The position numbers and the translations under genes are program-made. Of a stretch of DNA of 64,000 nucleotides, positions 27,144-35,861 are shown one piece after another. Source of the DNA: Thiolinea sp041395485 (GTDB lineage Bacteria > Pseudomonadota > Gammaproteobacteria > Thiotrichales > Thiotrichaceae); NCBI GenBank assembly GCA_041395485.1, contig JAWLAK010000001.1, positions 62,001 through 126,000 on the forward strand, given 5' to 3'. Numbering within the stretch: position 1 is the first letter of the stretch; the number at the start of each line of letters is the position of its first letter. The notes beneath the pieces are model-generated. The model saw only the letters and a program-made list of their open reading frames with translations, was not told the DNA's origin and did no database searches.

Positions 27144-28706
27144 TTACTGAGGAGAAAGTTCAGCCCGCTCAACCTCAAACCCAACAATATTCCGGTTGTC
27201 CTTGCTAAACTCCACGCCAATCAGGTGAATCGGCTGTCCCGGTGTCCGGTATTTATCCGCATAAGCCCTGTCCTTAATCTGCTGTAAAGCCTTGCCTTCC
27301 GGTACTAATTCCACCACCTTAAATTCGAAGATATACACCTGATTATTAAACTTCAGCGTCATATCCACCCGCCCTAAATTGGTCATGTCCTCCACGGTGA
27401 CATCCAGACCTAATGAGGCGAAGTAGGAATAAAACACCGAGGCATAATAACCTTCGAAGTTCTGAATGTCGTTGCTGGTATACCAGGCATAAGGAATACT
27501 GGCGAAGAAGGCATGAAACAGGTTCTTCAGACCATCGAAATCATTCGCCATCAGTAAACGGTAAAGCTGGGCACTGTGGGTAGCTTGTTCAGATTTGGTT
27601 TTAACCAGTGAGGATAACAGCTGCTCATTCAGGCTTTGATAGACTTCTCGGTTTGGATAACCCAATGTATAAAAGCGTTGCCCGCCAAGATTTTCTGCCT
27701 GCTTGATGGTCAGGTAACCGGTCTGGAATAACAGTGCTTCTGTTTCAATCTCATCCACATCAAAGCTGGACAGCATCGAGGCACTACTGAACAGGCTATT
27801 TAGTTTCAGAGGGGCAATTTGCCGTTTAAACAGAATGTCTACCAAAAAAGTCGGTGTGCCGGTTTCAAACCAGTAATTGGCGAATTCGCGGTTTTTAAAT
27901 AACTGTAAAATATCAAATGGATTATAAACCCCTTCACCCAGCCAGTTGTAGCCGTTATACCAGTTACGAATCTGCCCGCGATCCAGGTCAAACAGCTCTG
28001 CGGCAAACACCTCATCAATATCCGCATCGGTATAACCGCAGATGGTGGCAAAATCTGCAACCAGGGTAATGTCATACAGATTATTCAGGCCGGAAAACAG
28101 GCTGACCTTGGAAAATTTGCTGACCCCGGTCAGAAAACTAAACTTGATGTGCGCATCATAGTCTTTGATGGTGGCGTAAAAACCGCGCAGAAAATCGCGG
28201 TTGTCGCGGGCGATGTCCGGTTTGCTGAGGGCATCCAGAATCGGCTTGTCGTACTCATCTATGAGAATGACCGTCGGTTTTCCGGTTTTTATAGCGACCT
28301 TTTCAATCAGGTCAGCAAAGCGGCTGCCCACGTCGTCAAACTGTTGTTCAACCCCGAAAGCTTGCTCCAGAGCGGTTAATTGCTGGTGTAATGATTGTTG
28401 CAACGCGTCGGCATGTGTATAGTTTTTTCGTCCGAAACTAAAGCGTAGCACCGGATATTTAACCGACCAGTCCCATTGACCGTGTGCGGCCAGCCCCTGA
28501 AACAGCGCCTCATTGCCTTCAAACAATTCTTTCAGGGTGTCCAGAAACAGGCTCTTACCAAAGCGGCGCGGACGGGAGAGAAAATAATGTTTCCCTCCGG
28601 TCACCAGATCCAGCGCTAACTGTGTTTTATCCACATAGTAGTGATTCTCTTCGCGGATTTCGCGAAAGGTCTGAATGCCAATGGGGAGTTTTTTGCGCTG
28701 ATTCAT
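27144..28706 (-). CDS. AAA-ATPase-like protein with C-terminal PD-(D/E)XK nuclease domain
   Basis: A 520-aa protein of the AAA-ATPase_like / PDDEXK_9 family. The ATPase part has a P-loop variant around R47-R48-F49-G50-K51-S52 and a Walker B VILIDEYDKP near residue 145. The C-terminal part has GRVDMTLKFNN...IFEFKVV, giving the D and E-x-K of a PD-(D/E)XK centre. The family is abundant and often multicopy, with suspected mobile or defence roles but no settled function. It ends 99 bases before hsdR on the same strand, at the edge of the restriction island. Confidence 0.85.
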   Translation of the reverse strand: MNQRKKLPIGIQTFREIREENHYYVDKTQLALDLVTGGKHYFLSRPRRFGKSLFLDTLKELFEGNEALFQGLAAHGQWDWSVKYPVLRFSFGRKNYTHADALQQSLHQQLTALEQAFGVEQQFDDVGSRFADLIEKVAIKTGKPTVILIDEYDKPILDALSKPDIARDNRDFLRGFYATIKDYDAHIKFSFLTGVSKFSKVSLFSGLNNLYDITLVADFATICGYTDADIDEVFAAELFDLDRGQIRNWYNGYNWLGEGVYNPFDILQLFKNREFANYWFETGTPTFLVDILFKRQIAPLKLNSLFSSASMLSSFDVDEIETEALLFQTGYLTIKQAENLGGQRFYTLGYPNREVYQSLNEQLLSSLVKTKSEQATHSAQLYRLLMANDFDGLKNLFHAFFASIPYAWYTSNDIQNFEGYYASVFYSYFASLGLDVTVEDMTNLGRVDMTLKFNNQVYIFEFKVVELVPEGKALQQIKDRAYADKYRTPGQPIHLIGVEFSKDNRNIVGFEVERAELSPQ

Positions 28707-28759
28707 GCGGTGCTGCTGTCAGTATCAATCATCTGCACAATATAGCACGTAGCACCACA

Positions 28760-29611
28760 TTAAGCCGCCAATGCCTCCGCAATATAAAGCTCCCGCAATT
28801 TCTTGGCAAATGGGCCAGGCTTGCCATCGCCAATCACTCTGCCATCAATCTCCACCACCGGCCAGACAAAGGTGGTGGCCGACGTAATGAAGGCCTCTTT
28901 CGCTGCATAAGCCTCTTCCAGCGTAAACAGGCGCTCTTCAATTTTCAGTTCAGTGTGCTCCGCCAGTTTCAGCACTGCGCGGCGGGTAATGCCATTGAGA
29001 ATTTCATGGCCGACCTGACGGGTTACCAGAACATTATTCTGCGTGATGATATAGGCATTATTGGATGTGCCTTCGGTGACATAGCCATCCTCAACCATCC
29101 ACGCATCATCGGCCCCGGCACGCTTAGCCTGCATTTTGCCCATGCTCGGAGCCAACAGGCCGACAGTTTTAATATCGCGGCGTTTCCAGCGGATGTCTTC
29201 AATGCTGATCACTTTTATCCCTTTTTCTGCGATCGGGCTGTTGATCAGATTTTTCTGCTGGGTAAACATCACCAGCGTTGAAGGGGTATCAGCCGACGGG
29301 TAGGCAAAGTCACGATCCGCACTGCCGCGGGTCACCTGCAGGTAAACCAGCCCTTCCTGCACATTATTGCGGCTGATCAGCTCCTGCTGGGCGGCGGTAA
29401 TGGCCTCATCGCTGGCCGGTGCGTTCATTTCCAGCTCGTTCATGGAGCGGTGCAGGCGTTTCAGGTGGCCTTCATTATCAATCAGTTTGCCGTTCAGCAC
29501 CGAGCTGACTTCATAAACCCCGTCAGCAAACAAAAAGCCGCGGTCAAACACGGATATTTTCGCCTCTGCCTCGGGCAGGAACTCTCCGTTCACATAAACG
29601 ATGCGTGACAT
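28760..29611 (-). CDS. dat: D-amino-acid transaminase
   Basis: A 283-aa PLP enzyme of fold type IV that exchanges amino groups between D-amino acids and 2-oxo acids, typically D-alanine + 2-oxoglutarate to pyruvate + D-glutamate. The start MSRIVYVNGEFLPE, the PLP lysine K148 in RRDIKTVGLL and E180 in VTEGTSNN fit this family better than the branched-chain enzyme. It is the last gene of the D-glutamate/5-oxoproline operon, 29 bases after the cyclase gene, with an aaggag ribosome site. This context supports D-glutamate as a physiological substrate or product. Confidence 0.88.
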   Translation of the reverse strand: MSRIVYVNGEFLPEAEAKISVFDRGFLFADGVYEVSSVLNGKLIDNEGHLKRLHRSMNELEMNAPASDEAITAAQQELISRNNVQEGLVYLQVTRGSADRDFAYPSADTPSTLVMFTQQKNLINSPIAEKGIKVISIEDIRWKRRDIKTVGLLAPSMGKMQAKRAGADDAWMVEDGYVTEGTSNNAYIITQNNVLVTRQVGHEILNGITRRAVLKLAEHTELKIEERLFTLEEAYAAKEAFITSATTFVWPVVEIDGRVIGDGKPGPFAKKLRELYIAEALAA

Positions 29612-29640
29612 ATTTTTTCTCCTTCGGTTAAATCATGGTG

Positions 29641-30501
29641 CTAACCGGCAAACCCGGTCAGGTGGCGCAGATCATTAATTAACTGCTGGCCGTTAATGGC
29701 TTCCAGGCCGTCTTCGGTGAGTGTGTTCTCACGGGTCACTCCATCCACACTGCCTTTGCGGGACAGGTATTCCAGTATTTTCAGGGTATCGACCTGTGCC
29801 AGTAAGTCCTGTTGTGCATGAATGCTGAGCAGGGCAATCAGGCCAAAAGCTGCCCAGTTGGACACATCGGCAATCAGCAGTTCATCACAGGTGGTCACTG
29901 CCGGAATAATATTCAGCTCCTTCAGCCCTTCCAGTGCATTGCCCATGCCGATTTCATTACCGCCATCACCAATCGCAATGGTCGGGCAGGTCGCCTCAGT
30001 GACAAAATAGTCAAAGCAGGCACAACCCGCAGAAATATCCTCGCCGCGCATATTGGCGTAATAACCATCGGCGTTCAGGCCGGGGCGTTCAATGGAAATA
30101 ATCAGTTCAGGCTGATAAATCTCCAGCCCCTGTCTTGCTTCTTCCGGGCCTTTGGAAATATCGCCGACACTGATCTGATGGATACGGTAATCATGACCAA
30201 CCGCCAGTGCCAGCGGTGTACCGCAAACCAGCACCGGATGTGCGCCCAGCGTCTCAAAGGCTTCATACAGCGCGATGGCGCCAACCGGCCCGTCCGTTTC
30301 AAAGGTGCCAATCACCGGGAAGCCGGTACCGATCAAAATAACGCCTTTGCAGCGGCTGGCTATTTCTGCTGCGCGCATAAAATAACCGGGCTGCAAATGA
30401 GCCTGCAGCTGCTTCATGCCGCGCAGATTTTTGCGCACCATCATATCTTCCAGTTGGGCAGTGATCTGATGCAGTGTGTCGGGGGAGGTGCTTATCCGCA
30501 T
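29641..30501 (-). CDS. D-glutamate cyclase-like protein (DUF4392 / GLUCM-like C-terminal family)
   Basis: A 286-aa protein of the family that forms the C-terminal part of the mitochondrial D-glutamate cyclase, which converts D-glutamate to 5-oxo-D-proline. Visible signatures are GVILIGTGFPV (53-63), the T-D-G-P-V-G run after it, and IAIGDGGNEIGMGNA at 175-189. It begins one base after the stop of pxpC, so it is tightly coupled to the 5-oxoprolinase. Activity on D-glutamate is inferred from family and context; L-specific or other cyclic-amide substrates are possible. Confidence 0.8.
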   Translation of the reverse strand: MRISTSPDTLHQITAQLEDMMVRKNLRGMKQLQAHLQPGYFMRAAEIASRCKGVILIGTGFPVIGTFETDGPVGAIALYEAFETLGAHPVLVCGTPLALAVGHDYRIHQISVGDISKGPEEARQGLEIYQPELIISIERPGLNADGYYANMRGEDISAGCACFDYFVTEATCPTIAIGDGGNEIGMGNALEGLKELNIIPAVTTCDELLIADVSNWAAFGLIALLSIHAQQDLLAQVDTLKILEYLSRKGSVDGVTRENTLTEDGLEAINGQQLINDLRHLTGFAG

Positions 30502-30502
30502 A

Positions 30503-31447
30503 TCATAACTCCTCGCAGGGTCTGAGTGGTGTCAGCTCAATACGCCGGTCGCTCAGGTGGAGGGCATTATGAGCTTCGGCCAGACTGACCGGGGTAAAAC
30601 GAACTTTCGCACCGGGCATTAGTTGGGTCAGCCGGGCAATATCCAGTGACAGCACCGAGCCGATTTTCGGATAACCGCCGATGGTTTGCCGGTCATTCAG
30701 CAGTACAATCGGCTGGCCGTCAGCCGGAATCTGGATCGCACCATAACAGATACCTTCAGAAAGCATGCTGCTGATGTTGGCCTTAACCGGCTGCCCCTCA
30801 AGGCGAAAGCCCATGCGATCGACCTGTTCACTGACGGTATATTCACTGTGGAAGAACAGCGCCTGTTGTGTGGCGGAAAAATGTTCCTGTTGATAGCCCA
30901 TAATCACCCGCAGAGTAGCTTGTCCGCTGTAATTAGGCCGGTATTGCTGCGGTAACATCAGGCATTCGGGGTGGTGCTGCAAACCTAAGGGTAGCTCATC
31001 ACCTTTTTTTAAGGCAGTGCCATCCAGACCGCCAATCCCCTCACGCACTACCGTGGCGGTACTGCCGAATGAAGGCGGAACCGCGAAACCACCGTTCACG
31101 GCCAGATAGGCGCGTGCGCCTTGGGTGGCATACCCCAGCTCAATCCGGTCACCGGCCTTGATGCGCAGGGTCTGCCAGCTGGCCACGCTGCGCTGGTTAA
31201 TCTTCAGCGGCATATTCGCACCCGCCAGCGCAATCGAAGTATCCACACCCGCTTTCAGCACCAGACCGCCAATACTGACTTCGATTGCCGTGGCACTCGC
31301 TTCAGGCGGGTTGCCGCACAAGCGGTTGGCCCAGTGGAAGGCTTCACTGTCCAGCGGCCCGCCGGTGGTCAGGCCAATGCGGTGCTGACCAAAGCGGCCA
31401 TTGTCCTGTAACAGGGAGAGCACGCCGGGCTGGATCACGGTCATCAT
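30503..31447 (-). CDS. pxpC: 5-oxoprolinase subunit PxpC (carboxyltransferase-like)
   Basis: One of three subunits of the prokaryotic ATP-dependent 5-oxoprolinase, which opens 5-oxoproline to glutamate. The 314-aa protein is of the KipA/YbgK type (AHS2 domain), recognised by GVLSLLQDNGRFGQHRIGL near the start and the C-terminal QTIGGYPKIGSVLS. Its ATG overlaps the pxpB stop by four bases; a second ATG follows at once. Names such as biotin-dependent carboxyltransferase are used for the family but do not reflect this role. Confidence 0.92.
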   Translation of the reverse strand: MMTVIQPGVLSLLQDNGRFGQHRIGLTTGGPLDSEAFHWANRLCGNPPEASATAIEVSIGGLVLKAGVDTSIALAGANMPLKINQRSVASWQTLRIKAGDRIELGYATQGARAYLAVNGGFAVPPSFGSTATVVREGIGGLDGTALKKGDELPLGLQHHPECLMLPQQYRPNYSGQATLRVIMGYQQEHFSATQQALFFHSEYTVSEQVDRMGFRLEGQPVKANISSMLSEGICYGAIQIPADGQPIVLLNDRQTIGGYPKIGSVLSLDIARLTQLMPGAKVRFTPVSLAEAHNALHLSDRRIELTPLRPCEEL

Positions 31448-32133
31448 GGCAATTCACCTCCCAGCTGCAAAAATTCCTCGCGTCCGATAGCGCGAAAGCG
31501 TACCTGATCACCTACTGTGACAGGCATGGTGGGCGTGGCATCCGGGTTAAACATGCGCGTCGGACACAATCCGATCAGGTTCCAGCCTCCCGGTGAAACC
31601 GCAGGGTAAACCGCCGTTTGCCGGTCGGCGATGGCCACCGCACCACGCGGAACTTTCAGCCGTGGTGTCGCCAGGCGGGGAGCAGCAATCCGCTCGTCAA
31701 CTTCGCCCAGATAAGCAAAGCCGGGTGCAAAGCCAATTGCATAGACGTGGTAAGCGGTGCCCTGATGCAGTTCAATCACCTCATCCACCGACAGTCCGGC
31801 ACGTTCGCTTAATGCCTCAAGATCCGGGCCGGATTCCGTACTGTAATAGACCGGCAATGTTACGGTCTGTGCCGCAGGGGTGCTGTCTGAGCCGGTGCTC
31901 AGCTGGCCTTGCAGCTGACGGCGAATGACATGCTGCACATGCAGGTGGTCGCAGCTCAGCGGATTATAAATAACCAGTAACGAGGCATAGGACGGCACCA
32001 TATCAATCAGATGCTCACCCAGTGCCGCCTCCAGCAGTTGGGTTGCCTGTTGTACCTGTGCCGAAACCTGTGGGTTGGTTTGCTCGCCGAAATAAATGAT
32101 CAGGGCATTTTCACCTGCGACAGCGATGCGCAT
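31444..32133 (-). CDS. pxpB: 5-oxoprolinase subunit PxpB (KipI/AHS1 family)
   Basis: The partner of PxpC; the two form the allophanate-hydrolase-like pair AHS1/AHS2. The 229-aa length is standard, with the central YHVYAIGFAPGFAYLGEV motif and the C-terminal GGWNLIGLCPTRMF. In Bacillus the homologue KipI inhibits a sporulation kinase; here the adjacent pxpA, pxpC and cyclases point to the metabolic role. It starts two bases after pxpA and overlaps pxpC by four. Confidence 0.92.
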   Translation of the reverse strand: MRIAVAGENALIIYFGEQTNPQVSAQVQQATQLLEAALGEHLIDMVPSYASLLVIYNPLSCDHLHVQHVIRRQLQGQLSTGSDSTPAAQTVTLPVYYSTESGPDLEALSERAGLSVDEVIELHQGTAYHVYAIGFAPGFAYLGEVDERIAAPRLATPRLKVPRGAVAIADRQTAVYPAVSPGGWNLIGLCPTRMFNPDATPTMPVTVGDQVRFRAIGREEFLQLGGELP

Positions 32134-32135
32134 AT

Positions 32136-32876
32136 TTACTGCTCCGCGTGTATCAGTGCACGGATGTCACGGATGGCAGCGACACCTTCGGCATTATCAC
32201 CATGCACACACAGCGTATCCGCATCCACCTGCAGTGTATTGCCGCTCACTGTGGTGACGCTGCCCTGCGTATTCAGCTGTTTAACCTGGGCCAGCATTTT
32301 CTCACGGTTGTGCACCGCGCCGGGTTTACTGCGTGCCAGCAGTTTGCCGTCATCGTCGTAGCAACGGTCGGCGAAGGCCTCAAACTGCAGCTTGAGGCCG
32401 AACTCAGCTGCTTCCATCCGGTGCTGATCCGCCTGTTGGGTGGCCAATAGCATCAGCTCCGGTTTGGTATGATAAGCAGCAACTGCGGCCATCACCGCCT
32501 GACGGACTTCCGGTTTTGCCATCATATCGTTGTACAGGGCACCGTGCGGCTTGACGTACTCCACCTGCATGCCCATTGAGCGCGCCATGCCGTCCAGGGC
32601 GGCAATCTGGTACAGCACAAAGGCGTTGATTTCAGCCGCACTGCAGTTCAGTGAGCGCCGCCCGAAACCAACCAGATCCGGGTAAGCCGGATGTGCGCCA
32701 ATGCTGACGCCATTGTCTTTAGCCAGCTGCAGGGTTTTCAGCATAATTTGCGGATCACCGGCATGAAAACCACAGGCAATATTCGCCTGATCAATATGTG
32801 GCATGGCATCAGCGTCCATACCCATTTTCCAGGAGCCGAAGCCTTCGCCGAGATCACAGTTGAGCCGTAATGTCAT
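32136..32876 (-). CDS. pxpA: 5-oxoprolinase subunit PxpA (LamB/YcsF family)
   Basis: The third subunit of the PxpABC 5-oxoprolinase. The 246-aa chain opens with LNCDLGEGFGSW and continues with IDQANIACGFHAGDP, the metal-site-like signature of LamB/YcsF proteins, and later HGALYNDM. It follows the DUF1445 gene by 23 bases and pxpB starts two bases after it, so all three subunits are one transcript. The family occurs nearly everywhere in bacteria, where 5-oxoproline forms spontaneously from glutamate and glutamine. Confidence 0.93.
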   Translation of the reverse strand: MTLRLNCDLGEGFGSWKMGMDADAMPHIDQANIACGFHAGDPQIMLKTLQLAKDNGVSIGAHPAYPDLVGFGRRSLNCSAAEINAFVLYQIAALDGMARSMGMQVEYVKPHGALYNDMMAKPEVRQAVMAAVAAYHTKPELMLLATQQADQHRMEAAEFGLKLQFEAFADRCYDDDGKLLARSKPGAVHNREKMLAQVKQLNTQGSVTTVSGNTLQVDADTLCVHGDNAEGVAAIRDIRALIHAEQ

Positions 32877-32899
32877 TGTTTTACTCCTTCACTGCTGCG

Positions 32900-33697
32900 T
32901 TATAGTACTGATAATTTGCTGTTCAGCACGTCAGTCACCAGCATACAGCCGGGGCTGTGGGTGATACAGGTGGGTGGTCTGGCCTGCTCAATCGCTACCT
33001 GCGGGGTGACACCACAGGCCCAGAACAGCGGCAGTTCGTTGTCATTCACCGTGACTGCATCGCCGTAGTCAGGTTTGCTCAGGTCGTTAATACCAATCAG
33101 TGCCGGATCACCGATATGCAGCGGAGCACCGTGTACCGCCGGAAAGCGGGTGCAAATCTGAATGGCGCGGATCGCATCGGCAGGCAGGAACGGGCGCATA
33201 CTGACCACCATCTTGCCGCTGAAACGTCCGGAGGGGGCACAGTCAATATTGGTGCGGTACATCGGTACATTACAGCCTTCGCTGACATTACGCACTTCGA
33301 GGCCATCGGCCTGCAGTGCCTCTTCAAATGAAAACGAGCAGCCCAGCATGAAAGTGACGAAGTCATCCTGCCACAGGTCACGAATGTCGGTGACCTCCTG
33401 CGTCAGCTCACCGTTTTCAAATACCCGGTAACGCGGAATATCGCTGCGTATATCCAGATCTTTGGCCAGTGCCGGAATTTCCCAGCTGCCGGGGTCTGCC
33501 ATACCCAATACCGGGCAGGGCTTCGGGTTCAGCTGACAGAACTGCAGAAATTCGTGTGCCCATGCTTTGGGCAGGATGGTCATATTGCATTGCACATAAC
33601 CGGGGCAGTAGCCGGAGGTATTGCCGGAGTGTTCGCCGCTGCGGATGAGGCGGCGTAATGCTTGCGGGGACAGCAGGTTATCGGTTTTATTGTCCAT
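32900..33697 (-). CDS. DUF1445 / YcsI-family putative D-glutamate cyclase
   Basis: A 265-aa protein of the YcsI family (DUF1445, often called putative hydro-lyase). Family marks are SGNTSGYCPGYVQCNM (about 21-36), LGMADPG and LGCSFSFEEAL. Related sequence forms the N-terminal part of the mitochondrial D-glutamate cyclase, whose C-terminal part corresponds to the DUF4392 protein four genes downstream. It is the first gene of the operon, with a 118-base gap to the previous gene that must hold the promoter. Hydro-lyase activity is only a legacy name. Confidence 0.85.
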   Translation of the reverse strand: MDNKTDNLLSPQALRRLIRSGEHSGNTSGYCPGYVQCNMTILPKAWAHEFLQFCQLNPKPCPVLGMADPGSWEIPALAKDLDIRSDIPRYRVFENGELTQEVTDIRDLWQDDFVTFMLGCSFSFEEALQADGLEVRNVSEGCNVPMYRTNIDCAPSGRFSGKMVVSMRPFLPADAIRAIQICTRFPAVHGAPLHIGDPALIGINDLSKPDYGDAVTVNDNELPLFWACGVTPQVAIEQARPPTCITHSPGCMLVTDVLNSKLSVL

Positions 33698-33815
33698 TGC
33701 CGGATTCTCGGTCGGTTAGCTTGGGAATGGTTTCAGGCTAACACAAGTCCGGGCAAAAATTTATAAAGTATTCGCAGGCAAAGGTTATGATTTATCTGTT
33801 TTTCGGAGATAAGCC

Positions 33816-35861
33816 TTACATTTGTGCCAGTACGGATTTCAACGCTTTCAGGTGCTGTTTTCGTTCCATGCTGCTGTCGGGTACATAGCATAATTGTTCG
33901 TAGCTGGTATTGAAGGTATGAATCTGCTCAGCCAGGTGTGGCAGTGCCTGTGCTGCCTGCTCCGCAAACTGGCCCGGTGTTTGGTCCGGTCTGCGTTGCT
34001 GGCCTTGTTTGGCGAGTAATATGCTGAATTTTTCATATAAGCGCAGCTCTGCTGGCAGGCGGTTTTTGTGTCGCCCGACACCGGCCAGCAATAACCAGAG
34101 CAGGGCAATCGCAGCAAATAAACTGCCGAATACCACAGCCATTTTTTGCACGGTAATCTCACCAAACAGCTTTTGCAGTAACTGGCTTTGGGTCTGGTTA
34201 TCGTAGCCCAGTACCCAGCGTCGCCAGCCATGTTGTACCGAGTCCATTTTCTGGCGCAGCTGATTCAGCCAGGCAACCTTGCGCGTGGAGAATAACTGGT
34301 TTTCCAGAAAACTGCCTTCCTGTTGCATGGCCGCCTCCAGCCCCCGTTCGGTGCGTTCCGGGGCAACCATGGTCGTGGGGTCAATCCGCACCCAGCCTTC
34401 ATTTTCCAGCCAGACTTCAGTCCAGGCATGGGCATCAAACTGATGAACCGACAAATAGCCACCCGCTGCATTCCACTCGCCGCCCTGATAGCCGGCGACC
34501 ACCCGCGCCGGAATACCGGCTGCCCGCATCATGAACACAAAACTACCGGCATAATGGGCGCAAAAACCACGCTGGCTTTCAAATAAAAATCCGTCGATGG
34601 TGTCATTGTCGCCCAGCAGTGGCGGACGCAGGGTGTAATAAAAATTCTGTTGCCGGTAACGCTGCAACACCTGCTCTATATAAGCACGCTGGCTGCCTGC
34701 TTCCGCATACAGACGCTTTGCCAGTTGCCGGGTTTGCGGGTTGTCCTGTGGCGGCAGCTGTAAGGCCAGCTGACGGGTATATTGAGACAGCTGCAAATCG
34801 CGTTTTGAGTCAGGATAGCTGACCGCGCGGATCAGGGTGGGTGACTGTAGTTCACGGGTGGCCATCAGCCGGTAATCGGCACCGCGCACCACATCGCCAT
34901 ACACTTCAGTGACCGGGGTCAGGGTGAACAACCAGGGTTGGCCGGTTTTTTCATAGATCGCTTCGTATTCAATGGCTTCGCCCTGAGTCTGCATATTGTC
35001 GGGCTGCCAGCGATAAACCGATTGCAGATAGGACTTCAGCTGACGTAATTCATAATCATCAGCAAACTGTGTCCAGCTTTTGCCATCAAAATGATTCAGG
35101 GTCAGGCCGCGCCAGTACAGTTTGTTTTGTGGCGGACGCTCACCCTTAAAAGTGACGCGGAAGGCCAGCGCATCTGATTGGCTCAGGCGGGCAATATCAC
35201 CCGGTGTCATGTGATCGGAAACCCCGGTTTTGGCCTGCTCAGGAGTGAGTGGCAGATTAAACAGTGGCGGCAGGCGTGGGGCAAAGACAAAAATCAGTAG
35301 CATCAATGGCAGGCACTGCAGCAGCAGCAGACCGCTGAGGCGCAGATTATGGCGGATGGTGCGGGCTGTATTCATCAGTGGTTGCGGGTGGCGGATGCCG
35401 ATCAGGGCAGCAGTTTGCACAATCAGCGCGGTAATGCCATACAACCCGGCCAGCAGTGACTGGGAATACAGGAAGTAAACTGCGATCAGAAAGTAACCCA
35501 GAAAAATGACAATCACAGCATCCCGCTGCTGTAATACTTCCAGTGATTTAAAGGCGTAGCCCAGCAATAACAGCGTGACCATCAGATCCAGTGACGGGAA
35601 GGGCATGCCACTCAGCGCCAGCCCGGTCAGGCCGCCGATAATCAACATCAGCTTGGTCGGAAGACCGGGTTGTTTGGTGTGGCCGTGCATGGCCCTGATC
35701 CTCCAGCCTGCGGTAAACAGCAGGATCGGAATCAGCCACAGCGGCAGGTGAAACATAAACGGCAGCATGACCAGCAGTTGTGCCGCCAGCAGCCAGAGCA
35801 TGCTGCCGTAGGTAATTTGTTGCTGCGGCAGTCCGGCAGTTTTGTGTGCTGCTTTACTCAT
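33816..35861 (-). CDS. TgpA-type membrane transglutaminase-like protein
   Basis: A 681-aa membrane protein. The N-terminal third is a bundle of about six or seven helices (DUF3488), then a periplasmic transglutaminase core with the complete triad C434 (RGFCAHYAG), H478 (FDAHAWTEVW) and D494 (VRIDPT), one more helix near 560-580, and a cytoplasmic DUF4129-like tail. The Pseudomonas relative TgpA is essential; its substrate is not settled. The ATG overlaps the DUF58 stop by four bases, making this the third gene of the MoxR-DUF58-TgpA operon. Confidence 0.92.
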   Translation of the reverse strand: MSKAAHKTAGLPQQQITYGSMLWLLAAQLLVMLPFMFHLPLWLIPILLFTAGWRIRAMHGHTKQPGLPTKLMLIIGGLTGLALSGMPFPSLDLMVTLLLLGYAFKSLEVLQQRDAVIVIFLGYFLIAVYFLYSQSLLAGLYGITALIVQTAALIGIRHPQPLMNTARTIRHNLRLSGLLLLQCLPLMLLIFVFAPRLPPLFNLPLTPEQAKTGVSDHMTPGDIARLSQSDALAFRVTFKGERPPQNKLYWRGLTLNHFDGKSWTQFADDYELRQLKSYLQSVYRWQPDNMQTQGEAIEYEAIYEKTGQPWLFTLTPVTEVYGDVVRGADYRLMATRELQSPTLIRAVSYPDSKRDLQLSQYTRQLALQLPPQDNPQTRQLAKRLYAEAGSQRAYIEQVLQRYRQQNFYYTLRPPLLGDNDTIDGFLFESQRGFCAHYAGSFVFMMRAAGIPARVVAGYQGGEWNAAGGYLSVHQFDAHAWTEVWLENEGWVRIDPTTMVAPERTERGLEAAMQQEGSFLENQLFSTRKVAWLNQLRQKMDSVQHGWRRWVLGYDNQTQSQLLQKLFGEITVQKMAVVFGSLFAAIALLWLLLAGVGRHKNRLPAELRLYEKFSILLAKQGQQRRPDQTPGQFAEQAAQALPHLAEQIHTFNTSYEQLCYVPDSSMERKQHLKALKSVLAQM

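Noticed and set aside
28484..30525. Two plus-strand open frames (265 and 237 codons) opposite the AAA, transaminase and cyclase genes
   Set aside because: Both are antisense to well-supported family members and start or end inside several different genes.
31444..32133. KipI-type sporulation kinase inhibitor
   Set aside because: The organism is Gram-negative and the gene sits with pxpA, pxpC and cyclase genes, so the 5-oxoprolinase subunit is the better call.
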